Below are positions 37,223-46,831 of a stretch of DNA of 64,000 nt, piece after piece; the first letter of the stretch is position 1; each line of letters opens with the position of its first letter. Source of the stretch: Fulvimarina uroteuthidis (GTDB lineage: Bacteria > Pseudomonadota > Alphaproteobacteria > Rhizobiales > Rhizobiaceae); the NCBI RefSeq assembly GCF_034321785.1, contig NZ_JAXLPB010000005.1, positions 1 through 64,000 on the forward strand, in the 5' to 3' direction. A model generated the notes under the pieces. It searched no databases. It was not told the origin of the DNA and worked only from the letters and a program-made list of their open reading frames with translations. Both the position numbers and the translations under genes were made by a program.

Positions 37223-37435
37223 CGATCGGACACCATCCTGGGATCGCACGGGAAAGGCGAGGCTCGCATCAGGTCTCCCGAATGGCGTCGAAAGCGGCAT
37301 TCGTCAATCGGATGATCATTTCGCAAGGCTGCGATGCGTCAGAAAGGTTGTCATTTGAAATTTTGCGACTTACGGAGAGCATAATGCTGAAAAACGCGAC
37401 AGCTTTGGTACGTGCGACTTTTATGGGCTTTGCAC

Positions 37436-38488
37436 ATGAGGATAGCTGACATCGACGAACGGCTGAGGGTCGGGCCACTCGAGCTTGCGAACCGCGTCTT
37501 CGCCGCGCCGCTTTCGGGTGTTTCCGACGTGCCGTTCCGTCGGCTGGCCCGCCGGTTCGGTGCGGGTCTCGTGGTCTCGGAAATGGTGGCGAGCGGCGAG
37601 TTCGTGAAGGGCGCGCCCGAAGGCAGGCTGCGTTCGCTGCGCGACGGACCGGGCATTCATACGGTGCAGCTCGCCGGCCGCGACCCCTCCTGGATGGAGG
37701 AGGCGGCACGAAGGCTCGCGGACACCGGTGTCGATCTCATCGACATCAATATGGGCTGCCCGGCCAAGAAGGTCGTCGGCGGCCTGTCCGGTTCGGCCCT
37801 GATGCGCGAGCCCGAGCTGGCGCTTCGCATTGTCGAGGCGACCGTTCGCGGCGCAGGCTCCGTGCCGGTATCGCTCAAGATGCGTCTGGGGTGGAGCCGC
37901 ACCTCGATCAACGCGGCCGAGATCGCGGCGAAGGCGCAGGCGGCCGGTGTCGTCATGCTGACCGTGCATGGCAGGACGCGCGAGGATTTCTACGAAGGGC
38001 GTGCCGACTGGCCGGCGATCGGCGACGTGAAAGCTGCTGTGTCGGTCCCGGTGGTCGCGAACGGTGACGTGGTGTCGGCCGCGCAGGTTCCGCAGATTCT
38101 GGCCGCGAGCGGCGCCGATGCGATCATGATCGGGCGCGGCATGCAGGGCCGGATGTGGCTTCCGGGGCTGCTTTCCGGAGCGACCACCCGTGCGCGCCTC
38201 GCAGCCATTGATGCCGGAGATTTCATCTGCGAGCATTACGAGGCGATGCTGTCCCATTACGGCGAGCGCACCGGGCTACGCCACGCACGCAAGCATATCG
38301 GCTGGTATCTCGATCGTCATGCCCTTGCCGATGGTCCGATCGAGCCGGCCCGAAGAGGCGCGTTGATGACGGAGCGCGATCCCCACCGCGTCCTCGGCCT
38401 GTTGCGGGCGATCTTTTCCGGCACATCCCTCGCGGACCTCGAATTCGGCAAGGCCGCGCGTCTCCACACCTGTCCGAAGGCGGCCTGA
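37436..38488 (+). CDS. dusB: tRNA-dihydrouridine synthase (DusB/NifR3)
   Basis: An FMN enzyme reducing uridines in the tRNA D-loop. It has 350 residues: TIM-barrel start ELANRVFAAPLSGVSDVPFR, active-site cysteine in NMGCPAKKV near residue 108, FMN phosphate loop GRGMQGR, and a C-terminal helical tRNA-binding domain. ATG 37436 is used (TTG 37412 is in frame upstream). It starts the dusB-ntrB-ntrC operon known as nifR3-ntrBC, with the ntrB start two bases after its stop. Confidence 0.95.
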   Translation: MRIADIDERLRVGPLELANRVFAAPLSGVSDVPFRRLARRFGAGLVVSEMVASGEFVKGAPEGRLRSLRDGPGIHTVQLAGRDPSWMEEAARRLADTGVDLIDINMGCPAKKVVGGLSGSALMREPELALRIVEATVRGAGSVPVSLKMRLGWSRTSINAAEIAAKAQAAGVVMLTVHGRTREDFYEGRADWPAIGDVKAAVSVPVVANGDVVSAAQVPQILAASGADAIMIGRGMQGRMWLPGLLSGATTRARLAAIDAGDFICEHYEAMLSHYGERTGLRHARKHIGWYLDRHALADGPIEPARRGALMTERDPHRVLGLLRAIFSGTSLADLEFGKAARLHTCPKAA

Positions 38489-38490
38489 TC

Positions 38491-39660
38491 GTGAGCAATT
38501 CGACCCATCGAAAGGCCGATCCCGACGCGTTGCGTATTCTGGGAGCCTTGCCCCATCCCGTCATCGTCTGCGACGATCGTGGCGCCTTCCACTATGCCAA
38601 CTCCGACGCGGAGCAGTTCTTTTCCGCAAGTCAGACCTATCTGGCGAAGCGCCGGTTGCAGGATTTCGTGCCGGGCGACAGCCCGCTGTTCTCGCTGATC
38701 CAGAAGGCGGTGGACGAGCAGGCCCGGTTCAGCGAATACAGGGTCGACCTGTCCTCGCCGCGTCTCGGCCAGGAGCGGGTGGTCGATCTTTACGTCTCGA
38801 CGATTCCCGAGCTTCCCAATCGCGTCGTGGTGATCATCCAGCTCCGGTCGATCGCCGAGAAGATGGACCGGCAACTGACGCATCGGTCCGCCGCGCGCAC
38901 CGTCACGGGCCTTGCCGCGATGCTCGCCCACGAGATCCGCAACCCGATTTCCGGCATCAAGGGTGCGGCGCAACTGCTGGCGAGTTCCGCATCGGACGAG
39001 GATCGGGTCCTCACCCGGATCATCCAGGAAGAAAGCGACCGGATCGTCAAGCTCGTCGACCGGATGGAAGTGTTCTCCGACCAGCGCCCGATCGAACGCT
39101 CCGCCGTCAACATCCATTCGGTGCTCGAATATGTGAAGAGGATCGCGGTCAACGGCGTGGCGCGCGACATTCCGATCACCGAACTCTACGACCCCTCCTT
39201 GCCTCCGGTGTTCGCCAACCGCGACCAGCTGGTTCAGGTGTTCCTCAACCTGATCAAGAACGCGGCCGAGGCGGTCGCACGGACCGAGAAACCGGAGATC
39301 CGGCTGACGACCTCGTTCCGGCCCGGCGTGCGGCTGACGATCCCGGGCACCAGCGATCGCGTGTCCCTGCCCATGGAATTCACCGTCGAGGACAACGGGC
39401 CGGGCGTGCCGGACGATATCCGCCAGAACATCTTCGATCCGTTCGTGACGACCAAGGCCTCGGGCTCGGGTCTCGGGCTTGCCCTCGTCGCCAAGATCAT
39501 CGGCGACCATGGCGGCGTGATCGAGTGCGAGTCGCAGCCCGGCCATACGATCTTCCGCGTCCTGATGCCGACGTGGAAGAAGCTGCGCGCCGATCTGGAG
39601 CCGGCACCAACATCCGACACCATAACAGGGCACGAGCCGGACTCGGCGGAACGGGAATAA
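38491..39660 (+). CDS. ntrB: Nitrogen-regulatory sensor kinase NtrB (NRII)
   Basis: A cytoplasmic histidine kinase of 389 residues that phosphorylates NtrC under nitrogen limitation and is held in phosphatase mode by PII. A PAS domain (about 20-130) precedes the DHp helix with the H-box MLAHEIRNPISGIKGAAQ near residue 145 and the ATPase domain (VFLNLIKNAAEAV; DNGPGVP; GSGLGLALVAKII). Start is GTG 38491. No membrane segments are present, as expected. NtrC begins four bases after the stop. Confidence 0.96.
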   Translation: MSNSTHRKADPDALRILGALPHPVIVCDDRGAFHYANSDAEQFFSASQTYLAKRRLQDFVPGDSPLFSLIQKAVDEQARFSEYRVDLSSPRLGQERVVDLYVSTIPELPNRVVVIIQLRSIAEKMDRQLTHRSAARTVTGLAAMLAHEIRNPISGIKGAAQLLASSASDEDRVLTRIIQEESDRIVKLVDRMEVFSDQRPIERSAVNIHSVLEYVKRIAVNGVARDIPITELYDPSLPPVFANRDQLVQVFLNLIKNAAEAVARTEKPEIRLTTSFRPGVRLTIPGTSDRVSLPMEFTVEDNGPGVPDDIRQNIFDPFVTTKASGSGLGLALVAKIIGDHGGVIECESQPGHTIFRVLMPTWKKLRADLEPAPTSDTITGHEPDSAERE

Positions 39661-39664
39661 AGCG

Positions 39665-41110
39665 ATGGTCCAACAGATTCTCATCGCCGACGACGATGCC
39701 GCGATCCGCACCGTGGTCTCGCAGGCCATGATGCGGGCGGGTTTCGAAGTCCGGGCGACATCCAACATCGCCACGCTTTGGCGCTGGGTCACCAGTGGCG
39801 AGGGCGATCTCGTCGTGACCGACGTTCTGATGCCGGACGGGAACGTCTTCGATTCCATGCCGAAGATGAAGAACTCGCGGCCGGATCTCCCGATCATCGT
39901 CATGAGCGCGCAGAACACCTTCATGACGGCCGTGAAGGCCTCCGAAAAGGGCGCCTACGACTATGTGCCCAAGCCCTTCGATCTGAACGAGCTCGTCGGC
40001 GTGGTGCGCCGCGCGCTCGCCGAGCCCAAGAATGACGGAAAGCGCATGGCGCACGACGAGGATGGCGAGACCATGCCTCTCGTCGGCCGCTCGCCAGCCA
40101 TGCAGGACATCTATCGGGCGCTCGCGCGCATGATGCAGACCGACCTGACCGTCACCATCACGGGCGAATCGGGCACGGGCAAGGAACTCGTCGCGCGCGC
40201 GCTGCACGATTACGGCCGGCGCAAGAAGGGGCCGTTCGTCGCGATCAACATGGCCGCGATCCCGAGGGAACTGATCGAATCGGAACTCTTCGGTCATGAG
40301 AAGGGGGCCTTCACCGGCGCGCAGTCGCGCTCGACCGGACGGTTCGAGCAGGCCGAGGGCGGAACGCTCTTCCTCGACGAGATCGGCGACATGCCCATGG
40401 AGGCACAGACCCGCCTCCTGCGCGTTCTGCAGCAGGGCGAATATACGACGGTCGGCGGGCGGACCCCCATCACCGCCGACGTGCGCATCGTCGCGGCGAC
40501 GAACAAGGATCTGCGGCTTCTGATCACGCGCGGCCTGTTCCGCGAGGACCTGTTCTACCGGCTCAACGTCGTTCCGCTCCGCCTGCCGCCGCTTCGCGAG
40601 CGTCTCGACGATCTGCCGGATCTCGCGCAGCATTTCTTTGCGCTCGCGGCCAGGGAAGGGCTGCCGCGAAAGAGCCTGACCAACGGCGCGCTCGACGTGA
40701 TGCGTCACTATAGCTGGCCGGGCAATGTCAGAGAGCTCGAGAACCTCGTGCGCCGGCTGTGCGCTCTTTACCCGCAGGACGAGATCACCTCCGAGCTTGT
40801 CGAGAACGAACTGGCGAACGATGCCTCCCAGTTCGGCCCCGGCGACGATGACGGCAGCGCACCCGTCGACCTCAGCCATGCAACCGAACGGTATCTCGCC
40901 GACTATTTCGCCTCGTTCGGCGATACGCTTCCGCCGGCGGGCCTTCACGCGCGCATCCTCAGGGAGGTGGAGTACCCGTTGATCGCGGCGGCGCTGGCCG
41001 CCACCCGCGGAAACCAGGTGAAGGCCGCGGACCTTCTGGGCCTCAACCGGAATACCTTGCGCAAGAAGATCCGCGATCTCGACATCTCGATCGTTCGGTC
41101 GATTCGCTAG
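39665..41110 (+). CDS. ntrC: Nitrogen regulator NtrC (NRI), sigma54 activator
   Basis: A 481-residue enhancer-binding response regulator. The receiver domain has its phospho-acceptor in VVTDVLMPDGN near residue 54. The AAA+ domain has Walker A GESGTGKE, the sigma54-contact motif GAFTGA near residue 215 and Walker B GGTLFLDEIGD. The C-terminal Fis-type HTH reads GNQVKAADLLGLNRNTLRKK. It probably drives glnII in this window through the sigma54 promoter at 53980. Confidence 0.97.
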   Translation: MVQQILIADDDAAIRTVVSQAMMRAGFEVRATSNIATLWRWVTSGEGDLVVTDVLMPDGNVFDSMPKMKNSRPDLPIIVMSAQNTFMTAVKASEKGAYDYVPKPFDLNELVGVVRRALAEPKNDGKRMAHDEDGETMPLVGRSPAMQDIYRALARMMQTDLTVTITGESGTGKELVARALHDYGRRKKGPFVAINMAAIPRELIESELFGHEKGAFTGAQSRSTGRFEQAEGGTLFLDEIGDMPMEAQTRLLRVLQQGEYTTVGGRTPITADVRIVAATNKDLRLLITRGLFREDLFYRLNVVPLRLPPLRERLDDLPDLAQHFFALAAREGLPRKSLTNGALDVMRHYSWPGNVRELENLVRRLCALYPQDEITSELVENELANDASQFGPGDDDGSAPVDLSHATERYLADYFASFGDTLPPAGLHARILREVEYPLIAAALAATRGNQVKAADLLGLNRNTLRKKIRDLDISIVRSIR

Positions 41111-41288
41111 GCGTTCGCGGACGGCCCCGCCTGAATTCTTCGGATGCGGGCGCGGGTTTCCGCCGACAACCGGGTTCCGGACCCCGAAACGAAAGGCAAT
41201 TGTCTCGGTTGCCTTAGGGTAAGAAAAAATAAGTTGCATTTTTGACACATTCCGTATCTCTACGTTCAACGAGAGGTACCAGCAACTT

Positions 41289-43490
41289 ATGACCAGCGAA
41301 CCCATCGATACGGCGACCAACGTCCCGTTCCTCATGGAACGGCGCCGGTTCATGCTCGTCCCGGGTTTGCTCGCGGTCTGCGGCGCGATGATCTGCGGCG
41401 CGATCTCGTTCGTCGTTCTCATGGGGCTGACGCCGATCGCGCCCACCGACACGGTCGTCACCGTCGCGACGATCGTGAACGGCCTGTTCGTGCTGCTTCT
41501 GGCCACGCTGATCTGGCGGGAGGTCGCGCGCATGTTCCGTGCGCGGCGCCAGGGACGCGCCGCTTCGCGCCTGCATGTGCGGATCGTCATCCTGTTTTCG
41601 ATCGTCGCGGCGATCCCGGCGATTCTCGTGGCGATCGTCGCCTCGATTACCCTCGATCTCGGCCTCGATCGCTGGTTCGAGGTGCGCACGCGCGCCATCG
41701 TCGATTCCTCGATCAATGTGGCTCGCGCCTATGTGAACGAGAACGCCCGCAACCTGCAGGGCTCGACGCTCTCCATGGCCTACGATCTCGATCAGCAGCG
41801 CCGGCTGTTCGACCTCGATCCGAGCGGTTTCGAGAACTTCATGACAGAGCAGGCGCGGGGGCGCTCCCTCCTCGGCGCGCAACTGATCCGGCAGGACAAG
41901 ACGCCGTTCCTGACGGCCGACGTCGAGACCGAGCAGCCGCTTCCGGTCCCGCCCGACGATGCGATGCAGCAGGCGATCGACGGCAATCTCGTGTTCATTC
42001 CGCCAGGCGTGACGAACCTCGTCGGGGCGATCATCAGACTGCGTCAGGTGCCTGGCGCCTTTCTCTACACGGTGCGCGCGGTCGATCCGCAGGTGCTGTC
42101 AGCCCTGCGCCTGATGGAAGAGCGTTCGGCCGAATATCAGAGCCTGCAGGAGAACCGCTTCGGGCTGCAGGTGGCGTTCGCGCTGCTCTATCTCGGGATC
42201 GCGCTGATCGTCCTTCTGTCGGCGATCTGGACCGGCATCGGCGTCGCCGACCGGCTCGTGCGGCCAATCCGGCTCCTGATGGCCGCAGCCGACGAAGTGT
42301 CGCGCGGCAATCTTTCGGTCTCGGTTCCGGTCCTGGCATCGGACGGCGACGTCGGCTCCCTGTCGTCCACCTTCAACAACATGACGCGCCAGCTTCAGAG
42401 CCAGCGGTCCGAACTGGTCAATGCGCGGGACACGATCGACGAGCGCAGGCGGTTCATCGAGGCGGTCCTGTCCGGCGTCACCGTCGGCGTCATCGGCGTC
42501 TCGCCGGACCGCCGCATTTCGATGGTCAATCCGTCGGCCGAGCGGATCCTGGCGACGGAATCGCGGACCCTCGTCGGCGAGCCGCTGCGGCAGGCCTTTC
42601 CGGCCTTCGCCGAGATCCACGATGCGGCCCGGACCTCGCATCGCTCGGAATATCAGGAAGAGATCAAGCTGAAGATCCGCGAGCGCGAGCGCACGCTCGC
42701 GGTGCGCATCACCAGTGCCGAACGCAGCAACGAAGGCCAGGCGAGCGTCGTCACCATCGACGACATCACCGATCTGGTCGATGCGCAGCGTTCCTCGGCC
42801 TGGGCCGACGTGGCGCGCCGGATCGCGCATGAGATCAAGAATCCGCTGACGCCGATCCAGCTTTCGGCCGAGCGCATCCGGCGGCGTTACGGCAAGCGGG
42901 TCGAGGACGATCGCGAAGTGTTCGATCGCTGCGTCGATACGATCGTGCGCCAGGTGGCGGACATCGGCCGGATGGTCGACGAGTTCTCGAACTTCGCCCG
43001 CATGCCCAAGCCCCGGATGGAGCCGACCGATCTGCGCGACGTCATCAAGGAAGCCATCTTCGCGCGCGAAATGGGCGATCATGGCGTGATGTTCGAGAAG
43101 GACGTCCCGGACCGTCCGCTGAAGGGCTTCTACGACACGCGGCTGCTCGGCCAGGCGTTGGGAAATCTCGTTAAGAACGCCGTGGAAGCCCTTGAAGGGG
43201 CTGGTATAACCAACGGCAAGGTAATGATTCGCGCGCGTTCCACGCCGCGGACCCACGAGATCGCGATCATCGACAATGGATTGGGATTTCCGCGCGAGGA
43301 TCGTGATCGCCTGCTCGAGCCCTATATGACGACGCGCGAGAAGGGCACCGGGCTGGGTCTCGCGATCGTCCGCAAGATCATCGAGGAACATGGCGGCACG
43401 ATCACGCTCGAAGACGCGCCCGACGGAGCGCCCGGCGCGATGGTTCGCGTCACGCTGCCGGCAGGTGAAACACATGCAGTTCAAGAATAA
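41289..43490 (+). CDS. ntrY: Membrane sensor kinase NtrY
   Basis: A 733-residue histidine kinase of the NtrYX system. N-terminal membrane helices (LVPGLLAVCGAMICGAISF; VTVATIVNGLFVLLLATL; IVILFSIVAAIPAILVAIV) are followed by a periplasmic sensor region, another helix near residue 300, a HAMP linker, a PAS domain, the H-box RIAHEIKNPLTPIQLSAERI near residue 520 and the ATPase domain (DNGLGFP, GTGLGLAIV). NtrYX is linked to nitrogen, redox and envelope responses in alphaproteobacteria. The 178-base gap after ntrC suggests a separate promoter; a TTGACA lies about 40 bases upstream. Confidence 0.95.
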   Translation: MTSEPIDTATNVPFLMERRRFMLVPGLLAVCGAMICGAISFVVLMGLTPIAPTDTVVTVATIVNGLFVLLLATLIWREVARMFRARRQGRAASRLHVRIVILFSIVAAIPAILVAIVASITLDLGLDRWFEVRTRAIVDSSINVARAYVNENARNLQGSTLSMAYDLDQQRRLFDLDPSGFENFMTEQARGRSLLGAQLIRQDKTPFLTADVETEQPLPVPPDDAMQQAIDGNLVFIPPGVTNLVGAIIRLRQVPGAFLYTVRAVDPQVLSALRLMEERSAEYQSLQENRFGLQVAFALLYLGIALIVLLSAIWTGIGVADRLVRPIRLLMAAADEVSRGNLSVSVPVLASDGDVGSLSSTFNNMTRQLQSQRSELVNARDTIDERRRFIEAVLSGVTVGVIGVSPDRRISMVNPSAERILATESRTLVGEPLRQAFPAFAEIHDAARTSHRSEYQEEIKLKIRERERTLAVRITSAERSNEGQASVVTIDDITDLVDAQRSSAWADVARRIAHEIKNPLTPIQLSAERIRRRYGKRVEDDREVFDRCVDTIVRQVADIGRMVDEFSNFARMPKPRMEPTDLRDVIKEAIFAREMGDHGVMFEKDVPDRPLKGFYDTRLLGQALGNLVKNAVEALEGAGITNGKVMIRARSTPRTHEIAIIDNGLGFPREDRDRLLEPYMTTREKGTGLGLAIVRKIIEEHGGTITLEDAPDGAPGAMVRVTLPAGETHAVQE

Positions 43491-43513
43491 CGCTTAGAGG
43501 GACGACAAACGCT

Positions 43514-44878
43514 ATGGCATCGGACATTCTGATCGTCGACGACGAAGCGGACATTCGGGAACTGGTCGCGGGCCTTCTGGAGGACGAGGGGCACGAGACG
43601 CGCACGGCCGGCAATGCCGATCTCGCGCTTCAGTCGATCGCCGACCGCGCGCCGCAACTGATCTTCCTCGATATCTGGCTTCAGGGAAGCCGGATCGACG
43701 GGCTCGACCTCCTCGACATGATCAAGGCGCAGCATCCGGAAGTGCCCGTGGTGATGATTTCAGGACATGGCAATATCGAGACCGCTGTCTCCGCCATCCG
43801 GCGCGGCGCCTACGACTACATCGAAAAGCCCTTCAAGGCCGACCGGCTCGTGCTCATCGCCGAGCGCGCGCTCGAAAACTCCAAGCTGAAGCGGGAAGTC
43901 GTCGAACTCCGGCGCAAGTCGAGCGACTTCACCGAACTCCTCGGCAAGTCCCAGCCGATGAACCAGCTCAGAACCGTCATCGAACGGGTGGCGCCGACCA
44001 ACAGCCGCATCATGATCCTGGGCGCGTCCGGCTCGGGCAAGGAGATGGTGGCGCGGGCGATCCACGGCTCGTCCTTGCGGGCGCAGGGGCCGTTCATCGC
44101 GCTGAACGCGGCCGCCATCACGCCCGATCGCATGGAGATCGAGCTGTTCGGCAACGAGACGCCGCCCGGCGTGGAGCGCAAGATCGGTGCCCTGGAGCAG
44201 GCCCACCGCGGAACGCTCTATCTCGACGAAATCGCCGACATGCCCCGGGAAACCCAGAACAAGATCCTGCGCGTTCTGACCGAGCAGTCGTTCGAGCGCG
44301 TCGACGGCACCAAGAAGGTGAAGGTGGACGTCCGCATCATTTCATCGACGGCGCAGAATCTGGAGTCCTCGATCGCCGAAGGTCAGTTCCGCGAGGACCT
44401 CTATCATCGCCTGGCCGTCGTGCCGATCAGCGTGCCGCCTTTGTCGCAGCGGCGCCAGGATATTCCGATGCTGATCGAGGCCTTCATGAAGCAGATCGCC
44501 GAACAGACCGGCATCAGGCCGAAGCAGCTCAGCCCTGAGGCTCTCGCCGTTCTGCAATCGTCCGAATGGCCGGGAAACATTCGCCAGTTGCGCAACAATA
44601 TCGAGCGCCTGATGATCCTGTCGCGCGATGGCGACGACGACGCGATGATCTCGGCCGACATGCTGCCGTCGGAGGTCGGCGACATGCTGCCCCAGACGCC
44701 GAGCCAGTCGAACGGACAGATCCTGGCCCTGCCGCTGCGCGACGCCCGCGAGGTGTTCGAGAAGGAATATCTCGTCGCACAGATCTCGCGGTTCGGCGGC
44801 AACATCTCGCGAACCGCCGAGTTCGTCGGCATGGAGCGCTCGGCACTTCACCGGAAACTGAAATCGCTCGGCATCTGA
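43514..44878 (+). CDS. ntrX: Response regulator NtrX
   Basis: A 454-residue NtrC-family regulator. The receiver domain carries the acceptor in LIFLDIWLQGSRIDGLDLL near residue 53. The AAA+ domain has Walker A GASGSGKE near residue 170 and Walker B GTLYLDEIADMP. Between them the sigma54-contact loop GAFTGA is absent: the segment reads ELFGNETPPGVERKIGALEQ. The C-terminal Fis-type HTH GGNISRTAEFVGMERSALHR is intact. Lacking the contact loop, it probably regulates sigma70-type promoters directly. Start ATG 43514 is 24 bases after ntrY. Confidence 0.95.
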   Translation: MASDILIVDDEADIRELVAGLLEDEGHETRTAGNADLALQSIADRAPQLIFLDIWLQGSRIDGLDLLDMIKAQHPEVPVVMISGHGNIETAVSAIRRGAYDYIEKPFKADRLVLIAERALENSKLKREVVELRRKSSDFTELLGKSQPMNQLRTVIERVAPTNSRIMILGASGSGKEMVARAIHGSSLRAQGPFIALNAAAITPDRMEIELFGNETPPGVERKIGALEQAHRGTLYLDEIADMPRETQNKILRVLTEQSFERVDGTKKVKVDVRIISSTAQNLESSIAEGQFREDLYHRLAVVPISVPPLSQRRQDIPMLIEAFMKQIAEQTGIRPKQLSPEALAVLQSSEWPGNIRQLRNNIERLMILSRDGDDDAMISADMLPSEVGDMLPQTPSQSNGQILALPLRDAREVFEKEYLVAQISRFGGNISRTAEFVGMERSALHRKLKSLGI

Positions 44879-44963
44879 ACGCGGCCCTCGGCCCTTCGAC
44901 CTTTGCGCTTTATCCAAGGCCGCGATAAAGCCTTGTTCAGTTCGAGTTTGAGGGGCGTCGCCG

Positions 44964-46340
44964 ATGCGGGTCGTGATTTGTGGGGCAGGGCAGGTGGGCT
45001 ACGGTATCGCCGAACGCCTCGCGTCCGAGCGCAACGACGTGTCGGTGATCGACACCTCGCCGACGCTGGTTCAGGCGATCCGCGACAATCTCGACGCACG
45101 CGGCTTCGTGGGGCATGGCGCCCATCCGGACGTGCTTGCCGAGGCGGGCGCCGAGCAGGCCGACATGATCATCGCCGTGACGCTGCACGACGAGGTCAAC
45201 ATGGTCGCCTGCCAGGTCGCCCATTCGCTGTTCAACATTCCGACGAAGCTCGCCCGCGTGCGTGCCCAGAGCTATCTGCAGTCCCACTGGCAGGATCTGT
45301 TCTCCACCGACAACATGCCGATCGACGTGATCATCTCCCCGGAGATCGAAGTCGGCGAAATGGTGCTGCGGCGCATCGCTTTGCCCGGAGCGATGGACGC
45401 GGTGCGCTTCGCCGACAATTCGACCGCCATGATCGCGATCGAATGCCGGGAGGATTGTCCGGTGGTGAACACGCCGCTCGGCCAGCTGACGGATCTCTTT
45501 CCGGACCTGAACGCCACGGTCGTCGGCATCCTGCGTGGCAACAATCTCTTCATTCCGGGATCGAACGACCAGATGGTCGCCGGCGACGTCGCCTATGCGG
45601 TGGTCGAGCGGGCGCAGGTAAAGCGCACCCTCGGCCTGTTCGGCCATGTCGAACCGGAAGCGACGCGGATCGTGATCGTCGGTGGCGGTAATATCGGTCT
45701 TTACGTCGCCCGCGAGATGGAGCGACGCAATCTTCGGGCCAAGATGCGCGTCATCGAGGCGAACCGCGACAGGGCCGTCGCCATTGCCGACCAGCTCAAG
45801 CGCACGATCGTGCTGCACGGATCGGGGCTCGACCAGAACCTTTTGCGGGAGGCCGATATCGAGGAGAGCGACCTCATCGTTTCGCTGACCAATGACGACA
45901 AGGTCAACGTGTTGGCGAGCGTGATGGGCAAGCGGCTGGGATGTCACGGCAATCTCGCGCTCCTGAACGATTCGGCCTTCCAGGGCCTGACCCGGCCGCT
46001 CGAGATCGACGCCTTCATCAATCCGAAGTCGGTGACGATTTCCCGCGTGCTGCAGCATGTGCGCCGCGGCCGTATCCGCGCCGTGCATTCGATCCAGAAC
46101 GGGCTTGCGGAAGCGATCGAAGCCGAAGCCCTCGAAACCTCGCCGATCGTCGGCGTCCCCTTGAAGGAACTGGATCTGCCCGAGAATTTGCGTATCGGAT
46201 CGATCTATCGTGCCGGGACCTTCATCAAGCCGACCGGCGCGACGAAGATCCGGGCCAAGGACAGGGTCGTGATCTTCGCCAAGGCCGGGGCGGTGCGCCA
46301 TGTCGAGCAGATGTTCCGGGTAAGTCTCGAATTCTTCTGA
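44964..46340 (+). CDS. trkA: Trk potassium uptake regulatory protein TrkA
   Basis: The cytoplasmic NAD-binding gating subunit of Trk/Ktr potassium transporters, 458 residues in two repeats of TrkA-N plus TrkA-C. The first Rossmann motif reads VVICGAGQVGYGIAERL at the N-terminus and the second RIVIVGGGNIGLYVAREM near residue 240. No TrkH/G channel gene is nearby. The position after ntrYX and before hfq is conserved in Rhizobiales. Confidence 0.95.
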   Translation: MRVVICGAGQVGYGIAERLASERNDVSVIDTSPTLVQAIRDNLDARGFVGHGAHPDVLAEAGAEQADMIIAVTLHDEVNMVACQVAHSLFNIPTKLARVRAQSYLQSHWQDLFSTDNMPIDVIISPEIEVGEMVLRRIALPGAMDAVRFADNSTAMIAIECREDCPVVNTPLGQLTDLFPDLNATVVGILRGNNLFIPGSNDQMVAGDVAYAVVERAQVKRTLGLFGHVEPEATRIVIVGGGNIGLYVAREMERRNLRAKMRVIEANRDRAVAIADQLKRTIVLHGSGLDQNLLREADIEESDLIVSLTNDDKVNVLASVMGKRLGCHGNLALLNDSAFQGLTRPLEIDAFINPKSVTISRVLQHVRRGRIRAVHSIQNGLAEAIEAEALETSPIVGVPLKELDLPENLRIGSIYRAGTFIKPTGATKIRAKDRVVIFAKAGAVRHVEQMFRVSLEFF

Positions 46341-46588
46341 TCGCAGATGCGGGCGGAGCATTCCCTCGGCTGCGGGCGCACTTCGCGCCTCGGAGTGTGG
46401 CAATCTCGATTTCGGTTCCGGCATTTCCGGTCTTGAAACCGGCGGATTTCCCGCACGCTTCCATCACCCGATCGCGTCCCGACAAGGCGGGGTGGATTGA
46501 TCCTTTCTCATCTCGGTGTACTGTGGTGCAACGCCTGGAGCCCTCTGGCTCTTCAATAACGATAACAAGAAGGAAGGCGCCGAACGCC

Positions 46589-46831
46589 ATGGCTGAACGC
46601 ACGCAGAACCTGCAGGACCTGTTTCTCAATACCGTTCGCAAACAAAAGATTTCCCTCACGATTTTTCTGGTCAATGGCGTGAAGCTGACGGGTGTGGTGA
46701 CGTCCTTCGACAATTTCTGTGTCCTGCTGCGGCGCGACGGCCATTCGCAACTCGTCTACAAGCACGCTATATCCACCATCATGCCGGCACAGCCGGTTGC
46801 ACTTTACGATGGCGATGACGGGAAGGCCTGA
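46589..46831 (+). CDS. hfq: RNA chaperone Hfq
   Basis: An 80-residue Sm-like hexameric RNA chaperone helping sRNA-mRNA pairing. It begins AERTQNLQDLFLNTVRKQKI (Sm1) and contains VTSFDNFCVLLRRDGHSQLV and the Sm2 core VYKHAISTI. The C-terminus is short, as is usual in alphaproteobacteria. AAGGAAGG precedes ATG 46589. hflX begins directly at the base after its stop. Confidence 0.98.
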   Translation: MAERTQNLQDLFLNTVRKQKISLTIFLVNGVKLTGVVTSFDNFCVLLRRDGHSQLVYKHAISTIMPAQPVALYDGDDGKA

